Source: JBFXCS01 sp050181915
GTDB taxonomy: Bacteria; Actinomycetota; Thermoleophilia; Miltoncostaeales; Miltoncostaeaceae
Direction of reading: 5' to 3'
DNA length: 64,000 nt
Assembly: GCA_050181915.1 (NCBI GenBank)
Contig: JBFXCS010000001.1
Span: 124,001-188,000 of the forward strand
Shown here in pieces: positions 24,645-34,700 of the stretch. The notes under the pieces were generated by a model, which was not told the origin of the DNA, searched no databases, and saw only the letters and a list, made by a program, of their open reading frames with translations. The translations under genes and the position numbers were made by a program. Within the stretch, counting starts at the first letter, position 1; every line of letters starts with the position of its first letter.

Positions 24645-24666
24645 GTAAAGGTCTCCCGAACAGGGC
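24645..24666 (+). promoter_or_regulatory. 22-bp motif shared with the region upstream of the 63583 paralogue
   Basis: GTAAAGGTCTCCCGAACAGGGC at 24645-24666 differs from the 21-nt sequence at 63270-63290 by one gap and two substitutions. Both precede genes of the same secreted-protein family. A second GTAAGG box lies at 24623. The motif could include a -10-like element, or it may be a repeat remnant. Confidence 0.45.
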
Positions 24667-24738
24667 GCGCCGGGCGTGGACTGCACCGGCGCGGCGGTGA
24701 AACAGGGCCCGGTCACCGGCCCTCGACTCGGAGAAACG

Positions 24739-26904
24739 ATGAGAGCACGGAGCATGTCGGCTCGCAACCGGCGCTGGGGCGCCGCGACGGCGGGACTCGT
24801 CGCGGCGGGTGCCGTCGCGGCGGCCATGACGGGGACGGCCAGCGCGGCCACCTCGTCGTACAGTTGCATCATCCCCACCGGGGACGGGCCCGGCGCCCGT
24901 CAGGTGGACAACGTCACGAACGCGATCGACCTCGACGTCGCCTTCGCCGGGGACTTCCCGGACGTCATCGTGGGCAAGCCGTTCGGCGTCACGCCGGCCG
25001 TTCGCTACACGCTGGGCAACGACTACCTGAAGGCCCTGGGCGAGGCGGGCGTCCTCGCCGACGGCGAGAACGCCCTCAACGGCATCACCTTCTGGGTGTC
25101 CGTCGCCGCGTCGAACACGGTCGAGGGGCAGCAGACGCTGCGCGCGACGGTGAACGCGTCCGCCACCACCCGCGTGATCTGGAACGACGCGACCGGTGAG
25201 GCGAGCGTGCAGCGCTACGTCAACACCGGCACCAGCGCGGCGCCCGTCTACACGCCCACCGGCGATCCGGTGCCGTACCTCTCCGGGTCGGCGACGCTCA
25301 ACACCACCGGCATCAGCTGGACGGCGAAGAGCTCCGCCCCCGTGACCTTCTCGGTCGCCCCGGCGGGCACGCTCGGCCAGCTCCCGGTGAGCGGCCAGTG
25401 GCTCCGCAACAACAACACGGCCAACGCGCCCACCGGCGCGAACGCCAACGAGTACCTCGCCGCGGCCCGGCCCTACGGCTCGGTCTACATCCGCAGCCGC
25501 TTCGGCGACGCGGGCGGCAACGGCGGCGGCTCGGCCGCTCCCGACGCCGGCGGCCGCAGCTCGGCCGACTGCGTGGCCGGCCAGGTCACCCAGACCGGCG
25601 CCGCCTTCGATGCGGCCGACCCGGTCGAGCCCGGCGTCCGCATCGGCTACTCCGAGGCGGGCAACGTCGCCCCCGGCACCGCCGTGCCGCGCGCCGGCGA
25701 CCGCGGCCGCTACACCGTCGGCGCCGGTGCGTCCCCGGTGATCGGCACCGCCCAGCCGGGCGAGGCCAGCTCCTCGTTCGTCTGCCTCGACGGCCTCGGC
25801 CGCCAGGGCGGCCTGAACCGCGAGACCAACTACGGCTACACCCTGAAGGTCGCGACCGGCGACCCCGGCACCTACGCGCCGGGCAAGCCCTACGTCCTCA
25901 AGGGCACCAGCCTGTCGGCCACGATCCCCCCGGTCATGATCAAGGGGCTCTACGCCAACCTGCTCAGCTACGAGTCGCTCCCCTCGGGCGGCCACCTCGA
26001 CGAGCCGCTCACCCTGTGGCTCGCGATCTCCGGTGCCGGCACGGCCCAGGGCACCCAGGTCGTGAAGGCCGAGGCGCGCTGGAAGGCCGAGTTCCTGGAC
26101 CCGGACGGCGTGTCGGGCAGCGGTGACGAGACCTTCCCGGCCTCGAGCGTGACCATCGCCCTGCCGGACACCACCTGGACCCCGTCCGGCACGGGCCCGA
26201 TCACCTTCACGGTGGCGCCCCCCGGCAACATCCCCACGCAGACCCTGGTCGGCTTCGGCCACTCGGGCGACGCGGGCGCGGTGTTCCCGTACACCCCCTA
26301 CGGCAGCCTCCTGATCCGCGCGGAGACCGGCCGCTACGGTGAGACCCTCGACTGCCTCGAGGGCTCGATCGCCATCACCAACCCGGCGATCGCCTGGTCG
26401 AACCTGGGCAACGGCGACCCGAACGTGCGCATCCCGACCCCGGTCGCGGCGGGCGCCCCGCCGGCCACGACCACCGTCGTCTCCGGGTCGCGCGGTCGCT
26501 ACACGATCACCCACCAGCAGGGCGAGCCGTTCGCGGTCGTCCCGTCGGCCGCCTCGGCCAAGGTCAAGACGGCGGCTCCCAAGCCGAAGTTCTCGACCCT
26601 GGTGAAGGGCCGCAAGGTGTACCTCAAGGTCACCGCCACGCTGCCCAAGACGCTCGCCGGCCGCAGCTTCGTGGTGCAGCGCAAGGTGGGCAAGAAGTAC
26701 CTCACCGTCCTCTCGGTGAAGGTGCCCAAGACGGGCAAGATCAGCCGTCAGGTGGCCCTGAACAGCGCCGGCAAGAAGGGCGCGAAGGGCGTCAAGGGGA
26801 TCAAGAAGATCTCCCTGCGCGCGACGATCACGGCCAACGCCACCTCCACCGCGGGCTCCAGTGCGGTGAAGGCGGTGACGGTCAAGGCCCTGCCCAAGCG
26901 CTGA
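24739..26904 (+). CDS. Secreted surface protein, paralogous family member 1
   Basis: The 721-residue product has a Sec signal peptide (basic MRARSMSARNRR, hydrophobic core, then TASA-A cleavage). Two tandem beta-rich units of about 260 residues follow. Each begins with a single Cys (SYSCIIP, SFVCLDG) and ends with a YGSxxIR... then DCxxG segment, so one disulfide per unit is likely. The layout resembles DUF6801-type actinobacterial exported domains, a tentative comparison. The last 110 residues are a Lys-rich, Ig-like module with KVPKTGKI. No membrane anchor or sorting motif is seen. GAGAAACG precedes the ATG. Function unknown. It is probably an abundant cell-surface or envelope protein. Low-complexity Gly/Ala/Thr content is high. 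Confidence 0.75.
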   Translation: MRARSMSARNRRWGAATAGLVAAGAVAAAMTGTASAATSSYSCIIPTGDGPGARQVDNVTNAIDLDVAFAGDFPDVIVGKPFGVTPAVRYTLGNDYLKALGEAGVLADGENALNGITFWVSVAASNTVEGQQTLRATVNASATTRVIWNDATGEASVQRYVNTGTSAAPVYTPTGDPVPYLSGSATLNTTGISWTAKSSAPVTFSVAPAGTLGQLPVSGQWLRNNNTANAPTGANANEYLAAARPYGSVYIRSRFGDAGGNGGGSAAPDAGGRSSADCVAGQVTQTGAAFDAADPVEPGVRIGYSEAGNVAPGTAVPRAGDRGRYTVGAGASPVIGTAQPGEASSSFVCLDGLGRQGGLNRETNYGYTLKVATGDPGTYAPGKPYVLKGTSLSATIPPVMIKGLYANLLSYESLPSGGHLDEPLTLWLAISGAGTAQGTQVVKAEARWKAEFLDPDGVSGSGDETFPASSVTIALPDTTWTPSGTGPITFTVAPPGNIPTQTLVGFGHSGDAGAVFPYTPYGSLLIRAETGRYGETLDCLEGSIAITNPAIAWSNLGNGDPNVRIPTPVAAGAPPATTTVVSGSRGRYTITHQQGEPFAVVPSAASAKVKTAAPKPKFSTLVKGRKVYLKVTATLPKTLAGRSFVVQRKVGKKYLTVLSVKVPKTGKISRQVALNSAGKKGAKGVKGIKKISLRATITANATSTAGSSAVKAVTVKALPKR

Positions 26905-26934
26905 CGCGCGACAGGCGGGCATGAGGTGATGGAC

Positions 26935-26966
26935 CCGGGCGCCCCCTCCGCGGAGGGGGCGCCCGG
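26935..26966 (+). terminator. Perfect 32-bp GC palindrome, probable terminator
   Basis: A fully self-complementary 32-bp sequence centred at 26950/26951 lies 31 bp after the stop codon of the first secreted protein. It can form a 14-bp or longer hairpin. No T-tract follows, typical of actinobacterial terminators. Confidence 0.7.
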
Positions 26967-27046
26967 CGTCGTGTCGGGGCGCGCGTCGGTGCGCGAGCCC
27001 GGCTCTGTAAGGTCGGCCGACGATGCTGGATGAGGGGGTCCGAGCC

Positions 27047-28690
27047 ATGCCACGAACCAACCGAACGCTCCGCGCGGTGCTCGCCGCGGCGGCGCTCGCG
27101 ACCGCCGCGACCGCCGCGGGACCGGCGACCGGCGCCACCGTCGTGACCCCCAACGCCTGTCAGTACAGCTACGACGGCTACTGGCGCAACATCCCGGTCA
27201 CGCTGGAGGGGACCGCCCCGGCCACGGCCTCGCCCGGCGCCACCATCACCACCTCCGGGCAGGCGACGTCGGCCGAGCTGCCGACGTGGCTCGGCGCCAC
27301 CGGCTACCAGTTCGGGCTCTTCGCCCTCGGCACGAACGACTTCCCGGCGACGGTGTGGGTCGCCGTCCAGGCCACCAACACTGCCGAGCGAATCCAGACG
27401 GTGCGGCTCGAGACCACCGCGCACGTCACCATCTCGCTCAACGAGCTGGGCCAGCCGCAGGCGTCGGCGATCACCTACGACCCGATCCTGCTGCCCAACT
27501 TCGACTGGCGGTCGACGCGCGGCCCGGTGGAGGTGCGCCAGGCCCCCGCGGGCAGCCTGCCGCCGATCCCCGTCGGCCCGGGGGGCGGCCTGCAGAAGCC
27601 GGACGGCAGCTTCTACATCCGGGCCGAGCTCGGCGCCCTGAACCTGGGCCTCGACTGCCTGCCGGGCGCCTTCACCGCCGACGGCGGCAGCCACTCGAAC
27701 CAGACCGCCGCGCCATACGCGAGCGTCGACGTGCGCGCGTTCGACGTGATCGGCGACGGAGCGGCGCTCGCCGACGACCGGGTCGACGTGAGGATCACCG
27801 GCGACGACCAGCCCAGCGGCCAGCCCGGCCAGGCCCGGACCATCCAGCCCACCGTCACGTACACCCTGAGCGACGCCTACCTCGACGACCTCGACCTCCC
27901 CCAGGGCACGCAGCCGATCTCCCTCGACGTGAGCGCGGCGATCGACGGCGGCGGCACGGCGCCGGCGCGCCAGGTGGCGACGACGCGGCTCACGGGCGCG
28001 GTGACCGTCGGCGGGGCCGGCGACGCGGCCGGGCCGGTGACGCTGTCCGGCGCCCTGTCGCCCACCTCGTGGACGCCGCTGGCGGGCGCCACCGCCCTCA
28101 CCTTCTCGGCCGGCCCGGTCGGGTCGCTGCCCGGCGCCGCCGGCAGCATCCGCGCCGCCGGCACCATCGGGCCGCGCGACGTGACCCTCGACGCCGGCAG
28201 CGGCGACGCGGTCGGCGCGTCGTTCACCGACGCCGTGCAGCTCGACCCCTTCCTCACCCTGTGGATCGACGAGCCGCCCGTCGTGCGCCCGACCCCGCAG
28301 CCGCCGGGCGGCGGCACGCCGCCGCCGGCCGCGACGAGGACCACGACCCGGGCGCCGGCCGTGCCGAAGCTGAAGCTCGCGACCGTCAGGGGGCGCACGC
28401 GCCTCACGGTCACCGCTGCGCTCGCCAAGGCGCTCGCCGGCCGCCGCGTCGCCATCGAGCGGCGGGTGGGCGCGAAGGTGTACAACCTCGCCACCGTGAA
28501 GGTCCCCAAGACCGGCAAGATCAAGAAGGTGATCGCGCTGAAGCGCGCGGCGCGCACCGGCAAGCTGGGCATCAAGGGGGCAAAGACGATCAGGGTGCGC
28601 CTGAGGGTCACGCAGACGGCGACGGCGACCGCGGCGGCGGGCCGGTACCGCACGCTGAAGGTCACCCGCGCCGCCCTCGGGGCGAAGTAA
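27047..28690 (+). CDS. Secreted surface protein, paralogous family member 2
   Basis: This 547-residue exported protein has a signal peptide ending near ATGA-TVV and then NACQYSYDGYWRNIPVTLEG. It aligns well with the protein at 63583 (NSCFYGFDSFWRDQDISFDG) and more loosely with the one at 24739. PGSLPPIPVGP and DGSFYIRAELG...LDCLPG repeat the family's end-of-unit pattern. A Pro-rich linker near residue 420 leads to a Lys/Arg-rich C-terminal module with KVPKTGKIKKVIAL, nearly the same as in the first copy. GAGGGGG precedes ATG 27047. An upstream ATG at 27023 is less likely. Only 10 bp separate it from the fatty acid synthase gene, so the two are probably co-transcribed. Confidence 0.75.
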   Translation: MPRTNRTLRAVLAAAALATAATAAGPATGATVVTPNACQYSYDGYWRNIPVTLEGTAPATASPGATITTSGQATSAELPTWLGATGYQFGLFALGTNDFPATVWVAVQATNTAERIQTVRLETTAHVTISLNELGQPQASAITYDPILLPNFDWRSTRGPVEVRQAPAGSLPPIPVGPGGGLQKPDGSFYIRAELGALNLGLDCLPGAFTADGGSHSNQTAAPYASVDVRAFDVIGDGAALADDRVDVRITGDDQPSGQPGQARTIQPTVTYTLSDAYLDDLDLPQGTQPISLDVSAAIDGGGTAPARQVATTRLTGAVTVGGAGDAAGPVTLSGALSPTSWTPLAGATALTFSAGPVGSLPGAAGSIRAAGTIGPRDVTLDAGSGDAVGASFTDAVQLDPFLTLWIDEPPVVRPTPQPPGGGTPPPAATRTTTRAPAVPKLKLATVRGRTRLTVTAALAKALAGRRVAIERRVGAKVYNLATVKVPKTGKIKKVIALKRAARTGKLGIKGAKTIRVRLRVTQTATATAAAGRYRTLKVTRAALGAK

Positions 28691-28700
28691 GGGGCGCCCG

Positions 28701-31700
28701 CTGGCCATCGCCTCCACCGCCCCGGGCGGTAGCCCGCACGGATCCGGGGCGGGCGAGCCCGGCCGCGGGCCGGCGGCCTCGCTGCTCGAGCGGCTGACCG
28801 ACGGGCGCGGCCGGGCGGCGATCACCTTCGCGGGGCAGGGCACGGACCCGCTCGAGGAGCTCGCCGCCCTCGTCGCCCAGAACCCCTCGCTGCGACCGGC
28901 CCTGGAGCTGGCCGCGGACGTCCTCGGCGAGGCGGCGCGCTCGCCGCTGGGCGAGGCGAGCGGCCTGTTCCGCCACGGGCTCGACGTCGCCGGCTGGGCC
29001 TCCGACCCGGACGGCGCCCCCGCCGACCACTACCTGCGCGGCGCCGGGGTGTCCTACCCGCTGATCCTGCTCACGCAGGGCCTGCTGTGGCGCACCCTGT
29101 GGGAGCAGGGCCTGGGCGAGGCGGTGGCCGCGGGGGCGGTCGTCGCGGCCAGCGGGCACTCGCAGGGGCTGCTCGCCGCGCTGATGATCGCCGAGGCGCC
29201 GGGCGGCGCCGTCGGCGACGATCTGCTGGCGCGCTACCTGCGCTACGCCTGGGCGCAGGGCACGCACATGGCCGCCGGGCGGGTGGCGCCGGGGGCCGAC
29301 CCGGCGGTGACGCCGATGGCGGCCGTCTCGGGCGCCGCCGCGTCGCGGCTGCGGCCGATCGTGGACGAGGTGAACGCCGGGCTGGACGAGGCGGACCGGG
29401 TGCAGATCGCCCTGGTCAACAGCCCGCGCCGCGTGGTGGTGGGCGGGTCGGCCGACGGCCTCGCCGCGCTGCGCCAGCGCATCGCGGACCACGAGCGCGC
29501 CGAGCGGGAGGATCGCGAGCGGGGCCGTCGCGGCGGCGCCCCGCTGCGCACCGCCTGGCGCGCCCTGGCGGTCGACGTGGCCTTCCACACCCGCTCCCAG
29601 GCCGGCCCGCGAGAGCGCTTCGCACGCTGGCTGGACGCCGCCGGGCCGCTGCTGCCCGCGGCGGGCGACCTGCGCATCCCGGTGATCGAGGGCGCCGGCG
29701 CCCGCGACCTGCGCACCGTGCCCGACCTGGCGGCCACGGTGGTCGCGGGCCAGTTCACCGAGCCGGTGCGGTGGGACGCGGTGAGCCGGGCGCTGCCGGC
29801 GCTCGGCGCCGACTGGGTGCTCGACCTGGGCCCCGGGACCGCCGTGGCGCGGATGACCGCCTCGGGCCTGCGCGGCAGCGGCGCGCGCGTGCTGGCCCTC
29901 GCTTCGCCGGAGGGGCGCCGGGTGCTCTCGGTGCCGGGCGCCGCCCCGGCCGCTCCCGCGGTGCGCTACGCCGACCTGGCGCCGGGCATCGTCGAGCTGC
30001 CGGACGGGCGCCGCCACGTCGACAACCGCTACACGCGCACGCTGGGCCGGCCGCCGGTGATCCTGGCCGGCATGACCCCCACCACCTCGGACGCGCCGAT
30101 CGTCGCGGCCGCCGCGAACGCCGGCTACACCGCGGAGCTGGCGGGGGGCGGCCAGCCGGACCGCCGCACCTTCGAGACGCGGATCGCCGAGCTGCGCGAG
30201 CTGCTGGAGCCCGGCCGCGAGGTGGTCTTCAACACGCTGCTGCTCGACCGCCACCTGTGGTCGCTGCACATCGAGGACGACGCCCTGCTGGTCGCCGCCC
30301 GCCGGGCGGGGGCGCCTCTGTCGGGGCTCACCGTCTCGGCCGGCGTGCCCGAGGTCGACGAGGCGCTCGCCCTGATGGAGCGCCTGGCCGCCGAGGGCGT
30401 GCACCACGTCACCTTCAAGCCCGGCACGCCGGAGCAGATCCGCCAGGTGCTGGCCATCGCCGACGCGGCGCCCCACCGCACCGTCGTGGTCCACGTCGAG
30501 GGCGGCCGCTCCGGCGGGCACCACTCGTGGGAGGAGCTCGACGACCTGCTGCTGGGCAGCTACCACGAGCTGCGCCGGCGCGACAACGTCGTCGTGTGCG
30601 CCGCCGGCGGCGTCGGCACGCCCGAGCGGGCCGCCGACCTGCTCACCGGCGAGTGGGCGCTCGCCCACGACGCGCCGCCCATGCCGGTCGACGCCGTGCT
30701 GCTGGGCACGGTGGCGATGGCCTGCCGCGAGGCGGCGGCGTCGCCCCAGGTGAAGCGCGCGCTGGCCGCGGCGGCGGGGAGCCCCGAATGGGTGCCGCGC
30801 CGGGGCGTGGCGGGCGGCGTCACCTCGGCCCTCAGCAACCTCAACGCCGACATCCACCTGCTCGACAACTCGGCCAGCCGGGCCGGCCACCTGCTCGAGC
30901 GGGTGGCCGGCGACGCGCAGGCCGTCGCCGCGCGCCGCGACGAGATCGTCGACGCCCTCTCGCGCACCGCGAAGCCGTGGTTCGGCGACCTGGCCGAGAT
31001 GACCTACCTCGACATGCTGCGGCGGGTGGTGGAGCTGATGGCCATCGGCCGCGGCGGCCGCTACGACGACGGCGCATGGGGGCACCCCTCGTGGCGCGCG
31101 CGGGCGCTCGATCTGTTCCTGAGGACGGCGGCCCGGACGGGCGGGCCCGACGAGGGCGAGGCGCCGGCCCCGGTCGCCGTGGCGGCCGACCTCGACGATC
31201 CGCGGGCGGCGCTGGAGCGCCTCGCCGAGGCCGTCCCGGCCGCGGCGACGACCCTGCTGCATCCGGCCGACGCCCAGTTCTTCCTCGAGGTGTGCGACCG
31301 GCCGGGCAAGCCCGTGCCGTTCGTGCCCGTGCTCGACGCGGAGGTGCGGCGCTGGTTCATGGCCGACGGGCTGTGGCAGGCCCAGGACGACCGCTACGAC
31401 GCCGACGCGGTCTTCGTCATCCCCGGTCCGGCGTCGGTGGGCGGCATCGTCCGGCCCGACGAGCCGGTGGGGGATCTGCTGCGGCGCTTCGAGGAGGGCG
31501 CGCTGCGCCGCCTGGAGCGGGCCGGGGCGCGCGTCCGCCGTCGCGACCGGCTGGCCGATGCCGGCCTCGCGCCCGAGCCCCTGGCATCGGCCGTCGCCGG
31601 CCGCCCCGGCCCGGTGGCGGGGCTCTGCAGCGAGCCGGCGGTGGTCGCCGGGCCCGGCGTCAGCCGTCCCAACCCGCTGTGGCGCCTGATCGTCCCCGGC

Positions 31701-34700
31701 GACGCGATCGAGCTGGAGGAGGGCGCCGACGGCCGCCTGGCGCGGCTGGTCGCCCGCCCTCCGGGCGACGACGGCGAGAGCGTGGTGGTGGAGGAGGACA
31801 GCGACGGCGTCGTGGTGACCGCGGCGGTGGCCACCCTCGACGGCCCGCCGCAGACGCTGGTGATCCGGGCGCGGGGCCTGGGGGCGGACGGGACCGGCCC
31901 CTTCGCCGAGGTGGAGGGCGACGCCGCCCGCGCGGCCTTCGCCCGCGCCTCGCTGGCCGCCGCCCCGCCGCCGCCGGTGGCCGACCCGGTGGAGGGCACG
32001 AGTGCCGAGTGGGTCTGCCCGCCCGGCCTTCCGGCCGCCTATCGGGCGGCGACCGGAGCCGTCCACGCGGGCGCGCCGCTCGACATGGCGCTGTCGCTGG
32101 CCTGGCCGGCGCTGGCGGGGCTGCTGGGCGCCCCGGGCGTCGCCGAGCGGCTGTCGGAGCTGGTGGCCGGCCGCCACGTCGTGACCCCGGGGCCGGCGTG
32201 GCCGCCGCGCGAGGGCGAGAGCGGGCGCGTCGACGCGCACGTCGCGCGGCTGCTCGACCGGGAGGGCGGCCACACGCGGCTCACCTGCCGGGCGACGCTG
32301 AGGGGCGAGCGCGGCCACCTGGCCGACGTGGAGGCCGAGCTGGTGATCCTGGGCGCGGCCGCCGTGACGCCCTTCGCGCGCCGCGAGCGCCGCGACCACG
32401 ACGTCGCGCTGCGCCTGACCGGCGAGGCCGAGGCCGATCTGCTGGCCGGCGCCGACGGGATCACCCTGGAGCCGGGTGCCGCCCTGCGCGCCGGCGACCT
32501 GCTGCGCGCCCGGGTCGCGACCCGCCTCGACCGCCCGCGCGGCGGAGCCACCCGGCGGCGCGCCGAGGGCGTCATCGAGCGCGACGGCGCGGTCGTCGCC
32601 CGCGTGGCGCTGGACGACCGGGGGGAGGGCGAGGAGCATCCGCTGGACGTGGTGCTCGACCTGCTGGCCGCCGATCGGCCGGCGCCCCTGCGGTCGCGCC
32701 CGGCGCGCGACCTGGCCGAGGCCGAGGACGCCGCCCCCTCCTCGATGGGATCCTTCGCGCGCGTGGGCGGCGACCGCAACCCGCTGCACCGCTCGGCGCT
32801 CGTGGCGCGACTGGCCGGGCTCGACCGGCCCATCGTGCACGGCGCCTGGACCGCGGCCCGCGCCTCGGCCTTCGCGGTCGACGCCCTCTGCGGCGGCGAC
32901 CCGGCGGCGCTGCTCGACTGGCGGGTGCGCTTCACGGCCCCCGTGCGGCTGGGGGCCCCGCTCGACCTGCGGGCGCGGCGCGCCGGGCTGCGCGACGGCC
33001 GCCGCGTGGTGGACGTCGAGGTGCGCGCCGGCGACGCCACCGTCGCCGCGGGCCGCGCCGAGGTCGCCCCGCCCCCCACCGTGCTGCTCTACCCCGGCCA
33101 GGGGGTGCAGCGACCGGGCCTCGGCGCCGACGTCCGCGGCCGGTCGGCCGCCGCGCGCGCGACCTGGGACCGGGCCGAGGCCCACGTCGCGGCGACGCTC
33201 GGCCTGTCGCTGACCGAGGTCGTCGACGCGAACCCGCCGGCCGTCGCCGCGCGCGACGGCGTGCTCCGCCACCCGGACGGCGTGCTGTTCCTCACCGAGC
33301 TCACCCAGGTCGCCCTGGTCGCGCTGGCCGCCGCCCAGACGGCGGAGCTGCGGGACGAGGGGGTGCTGGGCGCCGTCCCGTTCGCGGCGGCCGGCCACAG
33401 CGTCGGCGAGTTCTCGGCGCTCGTGGCCCTGGGGGCGCTCGACCTGGAGACGGCGCTGGACCTGGTGCACGCCCGCGGCCGGGCGATGCAGCGCTGCGTG
33501 ACCCGCGACGCGGGCGGCGCCTCGCCATACCGCCTCGCCGCGGTCGATCCCTCGGCCGCCGGGCTGGAGGCCGCGGACCTGGAGGGGGTCGTCGCGCAGG
33601 TCGCGCGCGCCGCCGGCGCCCCGCTCGAGGTGGTGAACCACAACGCCCTCGGCCGCCAGTACGCGGTGGCCGGCACCGCGGCCGCGATCGAGGCGCTGGC
33701 GGGGAGGCTGCCCGGCCGGCGCGGCGCCCCGGCGGTGCGGGTGCTGCGGGGCGTCGACGTCCCCTTCCACAGCTCGCTGCTGGCGCCCGCCGCCGAGGAG
33801 ATGCGGGGGCGGCTGGAGGAGGCCGTCGGGCCGGTCGACCACCGCGCGATCGTGGGGCGCTGGATCCCCAATCCGGTCGGCCGCCCCCTCGCCCTCGACG
33901 CGGCCTACCTGGAGGCGGTCGCCGCATCGACCGGGCGTCCGCCGGGGGCGGCGGACGACGACCCCGACGCCCTCGCCCGCGCGGCGATGATCGCGCTGCT
34001 GTCGCGCCAGGTGGCGGCGCCGGTGCGCTGGATCGACGCGGTGCGGGCCATGATCGCCCCGCGGGCGGCCGGCGGCCTGGGCGCCCGGCGGCTGGTCGAG
34101 ATCGGCCCGGCCCACGCGCCGGTGCTGCGCGGCCTGGCCGAGACGACGATCGAGGCGCTCGACCCGCCGGGGCCGCGCCCCGAGCTGCTGCACGGCGAGC
34201 TCGACCGCGACCGGGTGCTCGACCGCGACGAGGACGCGGCTCCCGCCGAGCCGGCCGCCGCCGCCCCGCCGCCCGCCGCCGCCCCGCCGCCCGTACCCGC
34301 CCCCGCTCCCGCGGCCGCCGCCGCGGCGGGCCCCGCCCCCGACCGGCCGGTCGACGCCGGCGACGCCCTGCGGATGGTGCTGGCCCTGCAGGCGCGCGTG
34401 CGCGACGAGCAGCTCGAGCAGGGGGAGACCCTCGACGAGCTGTTCCAGGGCGTCTCGTCGCGGCGCAACCAGGTGCTCATCGACCTGGGCCGCGAGTTCT
34501 CGCTGGCCGGCGGCGAGGGCGCCCGGCAGCAGACGATCGGCGAGATGGCCCGCACCCTGCGCGAGCAGGGCGCCCACTACCGCTTCCCGGGGCCGTACCT
34601 GCGCGAGGCGATCGCCGCCGGGGTCACCCGCGGCCTCGGCACCTCCGGGCTGTCGCGGGCCGACGCCGTGGCGCACCTGGCCGGGCGGGGCCTCGGGCCC

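Noticed and set aside
34255..34345. Pro/Ala/Gly-rich low-complexity stretch inside FAS-I
   Set aside because: It is an interdomain linker before the carrier domain, as in other multidomain synthases, and not a mobile repeat.
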